Below, piece after piece: positions 1 to 6,756 of a DNA stretch of 10,272 nt (the first letter of the stretch is position 1; each line of letters begins with the position of its first letter). A program made the position numbers and the translations under genes. The stretch is taken from assembly GCA_900764225.1 (NCBI GenBank), contig CAAFNG010000015.1, positions 1 through 10,272 of the forward strand, given 5' to 3'. This DNA is from Lachnospiraceae bacterium (GTDB lineage Bacteria > Bacillota > Clostridia > Lachnospirales > Lachnospiraceae). The notes beneath the pieces are model-generated. The model was given only the letters and a program-made list of their open reading frames with translations. It searched no databases and was not told the DNA's origin.

Positions 1-156
1 GACTTCTCTTCCAGTATATTTGATGTTGTCCCACTCTTTCAGAAGCAGCACATCTCCAACCTGGAAATTGCGATCATTCTTCCGGATTTCAAATAGCTTA
101 TTGCCTTCGATTGTTTCCTGGAAATATTTTGGATATGTCTTCAGCTCATGTAACAT
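1..156 (-). CDS. DUF3850 (ASCH/PUA-like) protein, 3' end cut by window
   Basis: Only the first 52 residues are visible; the gene runs off the left edge. It starts MLHELKTYPKYF, followed by FEIRKNDRNFQVGD (about residues 22-35) and a YTGREV stretch at the cut. This is the typical N-terminus of the DUF3850 family, small phage and bacterial proteins with an ASCH/PUA-like fold thought to bind RNA. No specific role is established. The start is chosen by a strong AGGAGG about seven bases upstream. The preceding gene ends three bases before it, so it is the last visible member of the long leftward operon. Family assignment is from remembered motifs; binding activity is inference. Confidence 0.85.
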   Translation of the reverse strand, partial: MLHELKTYPKYFQETIEGNKLFEIRKNDRNFQVGDVLLLKEWDNIKYTGREV

Positions 157-159
157 CCT

Positions 160-414
160 CTACCTCCTGTACCCAGGGCATGTCGCAAAATGAGAAATGT
201 AACTGTAGCCATCCGCTTCTTTCGCCTTGCATCTTTCTCCGGCCACAACTTCTCCATTAGGAAGTACCAATCTTTCCTTACCGCCCTTAATCTTCTTGAA
301 ATCTACGAACTGGGGATCTACCGGCATATTCTTTCCTGCCTTTGTTTTCACCCACATAATTCTTGCCCCGCATCTATTGCATTGGCTGAATTGTCCTGCA
401 CTATCCTGCTTCAT
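160..414 (-). CDS. Small zinc-binding phage protein (CxxC...C...H...C)
   Basis: An 84-residue protein. Cys12-x2-Cys15 is followed by the family-like stretch IMWVKTKAGKNMPVDP, and the C-terminus carries Cys62, His75 and Cys79 in HFATCPGYRR. Proteins with a CxxCGAxIxWVKTKAGKxMPxDP opening and an HxATCP ending recur in early regions of phages of Gram-positive hosts; their function is unknown, and zinc binding is inferred from the Cys/His spacing. The start at 414 overlaps the upstream gene's stop as ATGA and has AAGGAGG about 12 bases upstream. The reading frame stays open further upstream to 666, but that part overlaps the neighbouring gene and has no suitable ribosome site. Confidence 0.82.
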   Translation of the reverse strand: MKQDSAGQFSQCNRCGARIMWVKTKAGKNMPVDPQFVDFKKIKGGKERLVLPNGEVVAGERCKAKEADGYSYISHFATCPGYRR

Positions 415-659
415 TCTTTTTTCTTCCTCCTTGGACACCATCTTGGGCTTGTCTTCACCGTCAGCTTCGTGTCGTATTCTGGTGTGCCGAATCCTATAAA
501 ACTCGGCATCTGATTTCCAAAAGCTTCTCTCGGCAACCTCTTTGTTTCTTGATTTTCGCAGAAGAAATATCCTCTTCCGTATCCATATCCGCCAGTAAAC
601 TTGCTCTCTGCCCGATTGCGCAACTCGCAATGTTGGCACTCCTTGCATCTCGGTATCAT
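411..659 (-). CDS. Small Cys-rich phage protein, putative zinc-binding
   Basis: An 82-residue protein beginning MIPRCKECQHC, so Cys5, Cys8 and Cys11 are clustered, followed by Cys34 in the YFFCEN segment and Cys75 near the end in KTSPRWCPRRKKKE. The KTSPRWCP ending with an upstream FIGFGTPEY segment is a pattern remembered from uncharacterised clostridial phage proteins. Metal binding is likely but not shown; the role is unknown. The start has AAGGAGA six bases upstream and overlaps the preceding stop by one base (TAATG), suggesting translational coupling. Its own stop overlaps the next start (ATGA). A longer overlapping frame from 666 is rejected. Confidence 0.8.
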   Translation of the reverse strand: MIPRCKECQHCELRNRAESKFTGGYGYGRGYFFCENQETKRLPREAFGNQMPSFIGFGTPEYDTKLTVKTSPRWCPRRKKKE

Positions 660-970
660 TACGCATCTCCTTCGTAACCTAATTCTATTGCTTTCAATTC
701 CTCAAAGCTCACATATCTCAATGTCGGAAGCAGGACCGAAGGTTCTCCCAACACCACTTTCTTTCCTTGGATGCTCCATCTAGGATAATTCACACTCACA
801 TTGCATTTTCTGGCAATTCTGAATGTCATATTTCCAATTTCTTTCCGGATCATCTTTATTGTTCCTGTGTTGGTCTTCCTTCCATTCACCGGATATGCTT
901 CAAATCTTCCCAGTAATCTAGCCTCTTCCTGCCGGATCACTTCATGCGTCATAATATATCTCGTTGCCAT
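659..970 (-). CDS. Hypothetical protein, 103 aa
   Basis: Not recognised. It is a basic, mixed alpha/beta-looking 103-residue protein with one cysteine and no visible membrane segment. The middle reads IGNMTFRIARKCNV and the C-terminus is a possible helix (SFEELKAIELGYEG). The start at 970 has AAGGGG about nine bases upstream and lies one base beyond the preceding stop. It is accepted as a gene because it fills the operon exactly, with a coupled junction (TAATG) to its downstream neighbour. An internal ATG seven codons in is possible but has no better ribosome site. Confidence 0.7.
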   Translation of the reverse strand: MATRYIMTHEVIRQEEARLLGRFEAYPVNGRKTNTGTIKMIRKEIGNMTFRIARKCNVSVNYPRWSIQGKKVVLGEPSVLLPTLRYVSFEELKAIELGYEGDA

Positions 971-971
971 C

Positions 972-1211
972 CTATATTCCCCTTATCTGTTCCAAGATCC
1001 TCGCTCTAAATTCTTTGTCTGGCTCAAAAAATTTGCGTTTCATTCCATACGCATAAGCTATATTGTCCAGATATTTTCCATATGCAAACCCGTTTTTTCG
1101 GTCTTCTATTCTGGCTTCGTATCTTTCCTTGATCTCTGAATAAATTTTTCTGGCAACACGCTCAATTATAAGCGTTCCTATCGCCGTAACACATATAGTA
1201 ACCAGTGCCAT
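972..1211 (-). CDS. Hypothetical small protein with N-terminal hydrophobic segment
   Basis: A 79-residue protein. Residues 2-16 (ALVTICVTAIGTLII) are uncharged and hydrophobic, long enough for a short membrane anchor. They are followed by a strongly charged helical region (ERVARKIYSEIKERYEARIEDRK) and a basic/acidic C-terminus. The likely picture is an N-terminal anchor with a cytoplasmic amphipathic tail; this is inference. The start has AAGGAG at good spacing, overlapping the end of the upstream gene, whose stop is two bases before this ATG. No family recognised. Confidence 0.7.
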   Translation of the reverse strand: MALVTICVTAIGTLIIERVARKIYSEIKERYEARIEDRKNGFAYGKYLDNIAYAYGMKRKFFEPDKEFRARILEQIRGI

Positions 1212-1213
1212 CT

Positions 1214-1504
1214 CTACTCCTTTCTCATAAATCTCTCTCGTATCCGATCAGCCCATAAACTATTGCGGATTGCGTACCCTTTCCTTCTGTACTCTTCGCA
1301 GCTTTGCATTGGATTTCTGCCTTTTTCGCACTCTGGATATGCGACCACAAATCCAGGAAGGTTAGGATCAACCGGTATGTAATACTCGCAGGTGCAGCAC
1401 CACTTTTCTTTTAATGCTTTCTTCTCCGCTTCCTGCATACTTTCTTCAAGCTGTTTATTGTACTCAGGATCTAATCCAAAAGCTTTCCTGAAATCACAAA
1501 ACAT
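1214..1504 (-). CDS. Hypothetical Cys-motif protein, putative metal-binding
   Basis: A 96-residue protein. After a charged helical N-terminus (residues 13-33, Glu/Lys rich) comes a cysteine region: Cys36, Cys37 and Cys39, then Cys59 in YPECEKG and Cys69 in QSCEEY. A CxxC followed by single cysteines and an SCEEY-type ending resembles small knuckle-type metal-binding phage proteins of the form CxxCxYY...C...SCxxY. The function is unknown. The start is preceded by AGAAGGAAG, which lies over the end of the upstream gene, five bases away. Confidence 0.72.
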   Translation of the reverse strand: MFCDFRKAFGLDPEYNKQLEESMQEAEKKALKEKWCCTCEYYIPVDPNLPGFVVAYPECEKGRNPMQSCEEYRRKGYAIRNSLWADRIRERFMRKE

Positions 1505-1509
1505 TCATC

Positions 1510-1797
1510 TCACTTCCTTCTACATTTTCTCCTGGCATCATTTCTTACCATAATTCCTCCGTGCATCTTTAAGAAATTATTTGTGATCTTCATTCCGTAC
1601 ATGAGGCTGTATACCATCCGCATATCATACGGAGCTAACTGGCAAGTGATACTATGAGTTTTTCCTATATTCTCCGCAACTTCCATTGTTCTCTGTTTAT
1701 ATGGCTCATCTACCAGCATTATAGAAGGATCTTTAACGTCAGCTATTTTCTTACCGTCCTGCGTATACAACGCTCCGCTAATTACATTTATTTCCAT
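1510..1797 (-). CDS. Hypothetical protein, 95 aa
   Basis: Not assigned to a family. The N-terminus (MEINVISGALYTQDGKKIAD) looks like beta strands with a turn. The middle is mixed and the C-terminus is strongly basic (RNDARRKCRRK), which would suit nucleic-acid contact, but this is only a guess from charge. A consensus AGGAGG lies five bases before the ATG and overlaps the stop of the upstream gene, nine bases away. It is accepted as real from the ribosome site and its tight packing in the operon. Confidence 0.7.
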   Translation of the reverse strand: MEINVISGALYTQDGKKIADVKDPSIMLVDEPYKQRTMEVAENIGKTHSITCQLAPYDMRMVYSLMYGMKITNNFLKMHGGIMVRNDARRKCRRK

Positions 1798-1806
1798 GTT
1801 GACCTC

Positions 1807-2118
1807 CTACTGCATATTTGGTTTCTTGACTACCTGCGTTTCTGTAAGGGGCGGCTTCTTAGTATGCTCATCCAGCCACTCGGCAAATTCTTTTGCTCCT
1901 ACGTTCTTTGATTCTATTTCATCTGCCAAATGACGAAGAACCACAGCAATCATCCCTGCATCAGCTGCAGCATACGGAGAAATCGCTTTGATCACATTGT
2001 TTGAATAATACTGCAGGCCATCGCTCACTGCTTTGACAGCTTCTGCCTGCTTTTTGGCCTGTGTAAGGACGTTTGCTCTGCTGACAAAACTTTTCATCCT
2101 CTTCTCTTTAATTCTCAT
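1807..2118 (-). CDS. Hypothetical helical protein, 103 aa
   Basis: A mostly helical 103-residue protein: a basic start (MRIKEKRMKSFVSRANVL), an Ala/Lys/Val-rich helix (residues about 18-35), an Ala-rich helix (PYAAADAGMIAVVLRHLADEI), and a Pro/Lys tail. No family is recognised. The chosen ATG overlaps the stop of the acidic-tailed upstream gene as ATGA and has GGAGG eight bases before it. A second ATG seven codons in has only a weak AGAGG. The junction predicts translational coupling with the upstream gene. Confidence 0.7.
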   Translation of the reverse strand: MRIKEKRMKSFVSRANVLTQAKKQAEAVKAVSDGLQYYSNNVIKAISPYAAADAGMIAVVLRHLADEIESKNVGAKEFAEWLDEHTKKPPLTETQVVKKPNMQ

Positions 2119-2741
2119 ACTTCATCCTCCGGGTCTTCGTAATCGTAGCCATCCATATCGTCCGGACCTTCTGCATCTCCCAGGATTTCGTCCGTAATAT
2201 CCTCTTCCGGTTCTTCATCTGTCTCCTGGCCGATCTCTGTCTCTGTATATTCCGCATCGATTACGTCTTCGTCTTCCACTTCTGACGGACCAGGCAACTG
2301 AGGGATTCCCTTCGGTTCTTCTTTTTCTGACTCCTCTTCATTCTCCGGCTTCAGATTTTCTTTATAATCACTGTCAAAAATACTCTTCTGCGTTGTATTG
2401 GCTACCGGCTGTAAAACATACTCACCACTATCTTCATCAAATGCCAGTTCCATTTCTGTATCCATATTGCCGTCCTTTTTGTCCGTGATCTGCACGGTAG
2501 ATGTAACTTTATGCTTGAAACTTGGCTTATTGATTTTCCTGCTCTCGCCTTCTACTTTAGGATCATAATTCGGAATATATTCCTGAGTGAAACTGACATC
2601 AATTTTCAATGTCAAACTTCCATTCGTACTTCCTTTCTCCATCATGTTTCCGATCAGCCTCTGCAGAACAAAGTTCATATCTCGCTTTACATTTCCCAGT
2701 GTATCGCTGTCAAAATCCAGTGCCTTCATAAATTTATCCAT
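2115..2741 (-). CDS. Phage protein with long acidic C-terminal tail
   Basis: A 208-residue protein in two clear parts. Residues 1-115 look folded: a helical start, then alternating strands (SLTLKIDVSF, HKVTSTVQITDK, EMELAFDED). Residues about 131-208 are a low-complexity tail dominated by Glu and Asp, ending DPEDEV and broken by a proline-containing patch (GIPQLPGP). Acidic tails of this sort occur on single-stranded-DNA-binding proteins and DNA mimics, and no phage SSB is otherwise present here. However, the body does not show a recognisable OB-fold signature and the tail lacks the usual hydrophobic SSB tip. No family assigned. The start has GGTGGAG upstream and follows the DUF1351 gene after three bases. 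Confidence 0.78.
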   Translation of the reverse strand: MDKFMKALDFDSDTLGNVKRDMNFVLQRLIGNMMEKGSTNGSLTLKIDVSFTQEYIPNYDPKVEGESRKINKPSFKHKVTSTVQITDKKDGNMDTEMELAFDEDSGEYVLQPVANTTQKSIFDSDYKENLKPENEEESEKEEPKGIPQLPGPSEVEDEDVIDAEYTETEIGQETDEEPEEDITDEILGDAEGPDDMDGYDYEDPEDEV

Positions 2742-2744
2742 TCC

Positions 2745-3839
2745 TTACTCCACCTTTCCGTATTTAATTCCGCTTTCCTTCATGTATGCAACCAATGCCT
2801 TCAGCTGATCTCTAGTTCCAATTGCGAAGAACTTAGTTCTGCACTTCTTTTCCGGAGCAGGCCGTGCCTGAGCAAACGGATCAACTGCTGGTTCTGTTTC
2901 CTGTGTCGGAACATTTTCCTCTTTTTCCGGAACAGAAGCCTGCTCTGTCGGAACATCCTGCGACATTTCAGGAACGCTCTGCTTTTTCTCTGCTTCAGCT
3001 TTCTCTGCGGCGATACGCTCCTCCTCCTCTGCTTTTTTCTGTCTCTCGATTTCTTTCTGCTCTTCTTCCTTACGGATGCGCTCTGCCTCTGCTTTTCTGG
3101 CTTCCTCTGCCTTTCTTCTTTCTTCTGCGGCTTTTTCTTTCTGGATACGTTCTGCTTCCAGCTTTTCTTCCAGATCTTTCAGACGTTTTTCTTCTGCCAT
3201 AGCTTTTGATAAATCCAGGGTACGGACATATATGTCCTTAGCATTCAGCTTATACTTTCCGCATACGCTTTCAATGGTTTCAAGATCAGTCTTTACCTGC
3301 TCAATTTTCTTCTGCACATCTGCGATAGCGGATTCCAGCTTACAAGTCTTATTCAGATACCGCTGATCGAACACTTTGCTAAATGGCAAGATTTCTGCAA
3401 GATTTCCAACGGCTTTTTCGTAAGCCTCCATAATCTTTGCTCTCTTTTCTTCCTTCTCCGCAGTCTCAAAGGCTTTTACCTGTTCATCAATCTCTGCCGA
3501 CTGTTTCTTGATAAGGTCGGTGATTTCCTTCAGCTCTTTCTCAAATTCTGCGTATGGCTGGTTGATAACCTCTTTCACCTTTTTCCTGCGCTCATCAATA
3601 GCCTTAACAAGGTTGTTCAGCTCTGCTCGATCATTCTTAGCTGTTTTAACCGTTTCTTCGGTATATACAATTCCTTCATACAATGCGACCTTGCTTCTGA
3701 CCGCTGCCAGCAGCTCTTCTTTGTTCCATTCGATATGTTTCAAAAAATTGCTCTCTGTCGGGCTAATCAATCTAAACTCCATTTTGCCCGGAACTACTGT
3801 GGTTTCCTCTACTACTAGCTGTTTTTCTTCTCCTGCCAT
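2745..3839 (-). CDS. DUF1351 family phage protein, coiled coil
   Basis: A 364-residue protein matching DUF1351, found in phages of Gram-positive hosts near RecT and nuclease genes; its role is not established. Residues 20-200 form the conserved helical part, including LVKAIDERRKKVKEVINQPY (about 77-96). Residues about 214-286 are an almost pure Lys/Glu/Arg/Ala coiled coil. Residues 289-316 are four tandem heptapeptides, each starting Val-Pro. Residues 330-364 are a short C-terminal module (KFFAIGTRDQLKALVAYMKE). It probably assembles as a rod or multimer and may act with the recombination proteins upstream; this is inference from context. Its ATG overlaps the RusA stop by one base, with GGTGGAAGG as ribosome site. 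Confidence 0.87.
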   Translation of the reverse strand: MAGEEKQLVVEETTVVPGKMEFRLISPTESNFLKHIEWNKEELLAAVRSKVALYEGIVYTEETVKTAKNDRAELNNLVKAIDERRKKVKEVINQPYAEFEKELKEITDLIKKQSAEIDEQVKAFETAEKEEKRAKIMEAYEKAVGNLAEILPFSKVFDQRYLNKTCKLESAIADVQKKIEQVKTDLETIESVCGKYKLNAKDIYVRTLDLSKAMAEEKRLKDLEEKLEAERIQKEKAAEERRKAEEARKAEAERIRKEEEQKEIERQKKAEEEERIAAEKAEAEKKQSVPEMSQDVPTEQASVPEKEENVPTQETEPAVDPFAQARPAPEKKCRTKFFAIGTRDQLKALVAYMKESGIKYGKVE

Positions 3840-4327
3840 TACCCTTCCACCTTTCTTATTGTCACTTCTACTCTTGGATTCTCCGAGAAGAACTTTCTTA
3901 CTTGTGCATCTACAACCTGGTTATCATCGTGATACGCAATATTATTTAAGCTATCGCAGACAATCTTTCCGATGTTATCCCAGTCTGGCTTCTTAGTTGG
4001 CCGGATCTTATGCTCCAGCATCATCGTTCTTCTTTTCTTACTGGTAGACGGTGGGATATTGTAATAAGCAATAATACGAACATCCAGCATATCACCGTCC
4101 TTGAACCTTTTTCCTTTTGCCTTCTCCTGGTATGCCATCTTAACCAGATTTTCATAGTTTACTGTTTTTTCCGGCGTATAAGCCTTTGCAAATTTCTTTT
4201 CCTTACCGTCACTGCCAGTAAACTTCCTGACTGTCACTTTTGGCCTCTGCTTGCCAAACGGCAGGCCTGGAACAACGAATTTTATGCTTCGCACTTCATC
4301 CTCCTTGAACGCCTCTGGATTATTCAT
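3839..4327 (-). CDS. rusA: RusA-type Holliday junction resolvase
   Basis: A 162-residue homologue of RusA, the dimeric, metal-dependent endonuclease that cuts four-way DNA junctions. The signature KPDWDNIGK (residues 113-121) gives Asp115, Asp117 and Lys121, which match the acidic pair and lysine of E. coli RusA (D70, D72, K76). Asp134-Asp135 in AYHDDNQVVDAQV fits the next catalytic acid. The N-terminal GLPFGKQRPK is also typical. In this operon it would resolve recombination or replication intermediates. The start at 4327 is chosen because GAGGAGG lies just upstream; the open frame back to 4345 begins with TTG, not ATG, and contains the ribosome site itself. It overlaps the upstream gene by eight bases. 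Confidence 0.93.
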   Translation of the reverse strand: MNNPEAFKEDEVRSIKFVVPGLPFGKQRPKVTVRKFTGSDGKEKKFAKAYTPEKTVNYENLVKMAYQEKAKGKRFKDGDMLDVRIIAYYNIPPSTSKKRRTMMLEHKIRPTKKPDWDNIGKIVCDSLNNIAYHDDNQVVDAQVRKFFSENPRVEVTIRKVEG

Positions 4328-4508
4328 CCTTTCCGTCCTCCTCAACTTCCTTGTAAACTTTCAGATAATAGTCCAGCTGCTTCCCTGTAGGTGTCTTCTT
4401 TCGCTTTCCTGGCCCAACTGTATATCCGTTTGCGTGCAAGATCGCTGTTACAGTTTTTCTGTCCTCTAATTTATCAATGCTGATTTCTGCTACTTTCTTG
4501 AAAGCCAT
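4320..4508 (-). CDS. Hypothetical small phage protein, 62 aa
   Basis: A 62-residue basic protein with a charged, helical start, the core RKTVTAILHANGYTVGPGKR, and a C-terminal LDYYLKVYKEVEED helix. It lies between the helicase-loader and RusA genes, so a DNA-replication accessory role is possible, but no family is recognised. Coding status is supported by a strong AAGGAGG about six bases before the ATG and by packing: four bases after the upstream stop, with its own stop overlapping the RusA start region by eight bases. Confidence 0.75.
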   Translation of the reverse strand: MAFKKVAEISIDKLEDRKTVTAILHANGYTVGPGKRKKTPTGKQLDYYLKVYKEVEEDGKDE

Positions 4509-4512
4509 TGTC

Positions 4513-5166
4513 CTACCTCCTTCTACTTCCTATCTTTCCTCGCAATTCCTCCAGTTTTCTCCTGGTTTCTTCTGACATTTCACCTTGTGTCTCGTCCTCT
4601 TTTTCTTCCTGGACTGGCAACTTAGGTTTCTCCTGTCTGTCTTCAATCTGCATCTGCTGTTTTTTTACCTCTGCTATTGCTGCCCTGACCTTTTCTGGCA
4701 TTCTTCGGTCTTCTTTGATTCTCTGCATTGCAGTCCGATAATTTCTCACAAAATGAGATTGCTCTACGGTTCCGACCTGGTCTGAATCCATCATCGCCCA
4801 TTCTCTTAGGTTGCTTGGATTTCCTACTGCCATCTTGCAGGCTTCTGGCAATTTCTCAAATTCCTCTTCTGCATAATAATTTGATCTTCCGATTGCTTTT
4901 CGCACAATCGCCCAGGCTTCCAGCTCACTCATTTCCGTTTCTTTTACAGAGGTGATCTGCTCTGCCTTTTCCCTTATATCTGCTATTGTCGGTGGGAATT
5001 TCTCAGTTGCCATATGCTTTTGAACTGCCAGCTCTGCCTGTTTATATGGCAGATCTCCCAACAATGCGAACCATACATTGAACGCATCCTGATCCGGAAT
5101 GAAGGTTGGCTGGGCGTATACAGCCTTCATGGCCTTCACCAAAACTTTGAACTGTTCTCTTTCCAT
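4513..5166 (-). CDS. Replicative helicase loader/inhibitor, G39P-like
   Basis: A 217-residue protein. Its first ~70 residues (FKVLVKAMKAVY, FNVWFALLGDLPYKQAELAV, KFPPTIADIREKAEQ) match the N-terminal domain of the phage SPP1 G39P family. G39P binds the replicative helicase, keeps it inactive, and delivers it to the origin-bound initiator. Residues about 80-165 are helical, with a YNYRTAM-like stretch (RNYRTAMQRIKED) often seen in such phage proteins. The last 50 residues are charged and low in complexity; in G39P the unstructured C-terminus contacts the helicase. The adjacent upstream gene is the replisome organizer, the usual partner. The start overlaps that gene's stop (TAATG), with only a weak ribosome site, so translational coupling is likely. 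No helicase is encoded here, so the host DnaB-type helicase is the likely target. Confidence 0.82.
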   Translation of the reverse strand: MEREQFKVLVKAMKAVYAQPTFIPDQDAFNVWFALLGDLPYKQAELAVQKHMATEKFPPTIADIREKAEQITSVKETEMSELEAWAIVRKAIGRSNYYAEEEFEKLPEACKMAVGNPSNLREWAMMDSDQVGTVEQSHFVRNYRTAMQRIKEDRRMPEKVRAAIAEVKKQQMQIEDRQEKPKLPVQEEKEDETQGEMSEETRRKLEELRGKIGSRRR

Positions 5167-5945
5167 TACCAGCTATCTACCTCGCTAACCCTCTGTTGTA
5201 TCTGCTCAGTTCTTGTTGCCGGTCGCTGTTGCTTTCTTTCCTCCAGGATTTTCCAGATAATTCCTTTCCAGTTATTCGCCATGCAGTCTTCGATCAGATT
5301 GCAGATTTCATTTGCTCCATAGCTTCCTTCATTGTTCTCGGTCTTCTTGAGCAATGATTTCATTCCCTGCTCCTTGTATGATTCCTTTCGTTCCATCTTG
5401 TATCGGAACCAAACTTCCATCTTTTCTCGGACAGGCTCAGAAATATTGTAATCTTCAACTAAACGATGAAATAACTGGATCGTATTCTCAGCTTTTTTCT
5501 TGGCCGGTTTTTCTTCTACCACAACCTCTGGCTTTTCTTCCAAGGCAGGCACCGGATCTGATCCTATTGCTCGATTCCGTTCCCGGTCTCTCTGCAATCT
5601 TTTTCTCCTTGCGGCATCCGTTTCTGATCCAACCATCTCAGCGCATTGCGTCAGCAATATTTCGTCTGCTCCAAGAACTTCTATCAGGCCCTTACTTTTC
5701 AGATAGCTTACTGTTACCTTCACGTTATCTGTATCTTCATCCAGCTCCAACGCCAACTCTTCCATGAAATCATCTTCGATTCCTTCAAAATACATTTTGT
5801 TTCCCTGCTTAATTGCCGTCAGCAGCATTTTCAGATAGATGATTGTGTAGGTATCGCCCCCTGCTATCTTTCTTAGCTTCTTTATTGCCTTATCCTCGAA
5901 GAACTGATCCGTCATTTTCAGCCAGTAATACTTCTTTTCTGCCAT
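5166..5945 (-). CDS. Phage replisome organizer (Phage_rep_org_N)
   Basis: A 259-residue replication initiator. Residues 5-100 match the phage replisome-organizer N-terminal domain: KYYWLKMTDQFFEDKAIKKL, then YTIIYLKMLLTAIKQGNKMYF, then VTVSYLKSKGLIEV. This winged-helix-like region binds origin DNA in relatives. Residues 110-155 are a basic then Pro/Glu/Lys linker. Residues 156-235 resemble a DnaD/DnaB_2-type C-terminal module (YGANEICNLIEDCMANNWKGIIW). It would recruit the G39P-like loader encoded just downstream. Origins of such phages often lie inside this gene, but I saw no convincing iterons here by eye. The start follows the nuclease stop by one base with only a weak AGG site (GCAGGT), so it is probably coupled. 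Confidence 0.88.
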   Translation of the reverse strand: MAEKKYYWLKMTDQFFEDKAIKKLRKIAGGDTYTIIYLKMLLTAIKQGNKMYFEGIEDDFMEELALELDEDTDNVKVTVSYLKSKGLIEVLGADEILLTQCAEMVGSETDAARRKRLQRDRERNRAIGSDPVPALEEKPEVVVEEKPAKKKAENTIQLFHRLVEDYNISEPVREKMEVWFRYKMERKESYKEQGMKSLLKKTENNEGSYGANEICNLIEDCMANNWKGIIWKILEERKQQRPATRTEQIQQRVSEVDSW

Positions 5946-5946
5946 G

Positions 5947-6744
5947 TCAGATACCTGCTGTCAAATCCGTAATAGAGATAGGGGCTTTTAAAACTCTTGT
6001 CTTTCTACAGCAATCACACAATTCACACCGATCTGGCTCTGCATTCCCTGTCTTCACCGCCAGGACTCTCGCCATGTTCATTTCTACCAGATTCAAGGCT
6101 TCTGCCAGATAATTGTCAGTGATGTGGATAATCCGGATATCCGGTTCGCTTTCCTTCGTAGCTCCTGCAATATAAAACGGTAACTTCTTACCGGTGTTCT
6201 GTCGAACGATTTCCTGGTAAATTGCGCCCTGTATGTCATATCCCCAGTACCGCACAAAATCCAGATATCCAATATCTCTTACCCATTCCAGCTTTGTGAT
6301 CGATGCCATAACCTTTAAATCAACAATCGCAATGTCCGGGATGTAGCTGTCCATCTTAATCTTCCACTTTGTTCCGAACAGCTCTCCCGTCATAATTACC
6401 TGCTTCTTGCCGGACATGAATTTCATAAAATAATCGTCTCTCTCGATTCTCTGGATAATTTCATCTGCCTTCACAAACTCAGCTTTCAGCGTTCCGTCTC
6501 TCTTGAAAAGATCCGGATTCTCTGCCTTGAATTTATCAAGCGTTCCCTCAAAGTAGGAATCTACATAGCTTCCAACCATGAGGGCCTTCGATTTCGGCTC
6601 TTCCCATCTTCCATTCAGCTTTTCCATTGCAGTAAATTCGCAAGGCATTTTCCCATATGTACCGCAGAAATCCTTGAACTGCGACACGCTCATATATTCT
6701 TCATTCGCTTCCTGGCTATAATAATTCTCTGCCGTCAAAACCAT
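5947..6744 (-). CDS. PD-(D/E)XK exonuclease, RecB/Cas4-like (DUF3799/Exo VIII type)
   Basis: A 265-residue nuclease, partner of the RecT encoded immediately upstream. The pattern is: SKALMVGSYVDSYFEG (residues 52-67, motif I region), KMDSYIPDIAIVDLKVM with Asp132 and Asp142-x-Lys144 as metal-binding and catalytic residues, and Gln172-x3-Tyr176 (DIQGAIYQEI), the QxxxY motif of the RecB family. It fits the DUF3799 / exonuclease VIII PDDEXK group, which degrades one strand of duplex ends to give substrate for RecT. A C-terminal Cys240-x2-Cys243-x2-Cys246 cluster (also Cys245), with Cys27 and Cys35 near the N-terminus, resembles the iron-sulfur staple of AddB and Cas4. The start has AGGAGGG upstream, overlapping the recT stop region. 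Confidence 0.88.
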   Translation of the reverse strand: MVLTAENYYSQEANEEYMSVSQFKDFCGTYGKMPCEFTAMEKLNGRWEEPKSKALMVGSYVDSYFEGTLDKFKAENPDLFKRDGTLKAEFVKADEIIQRIERDDYFMKFMSGKKQVIMTGELFGTKWKIKMDSYIPDIAIVDLKVMASITKLEWVRDIGYLDFVRYWGYDIQGAIYQEIVRQNTGKKLPFYIAGATKESEPDIRIIHITDNYLAEALNLVEMNMARVLAVKTGNAEPDRCELCDCCRKTRVLKAPISITDLTAGI

Positions 6745-6756
6745 GTGTCATCCCTC

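Noticed and set aside
415..666. Upstream extension of the 84-residue zinc protein to an ATG at 666
   Set aside because: It lies almost wholly over the 82-residue Cys protein in another frame. The ATG at 414 has the ribosome site and a normal ATGA junction.
2511..3209. Long plus-strand open frame of 232 codons
   Set aside because: It is antisense to the DUF1351 and acidic-tail genes. Its Phe/Leu/Ser/Cys-rich protein is what the reverse of Glu/Lys-rich codons gives, and it has no suitable ribosome site.
4328..4345. Six-codon N-terminal extension of RusA
   Set aside because: The first codon is TTG and the extension is itself the GAGGAGG ribosome site for the ATG at 4327.
5166..5945. Replication origin inside the replisome organizer gene
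   Set aside because: This is the usual place in such phages, but I could not find a set of clear direct repeats or a marked AT-rich block by eye, so no feature is claimed.
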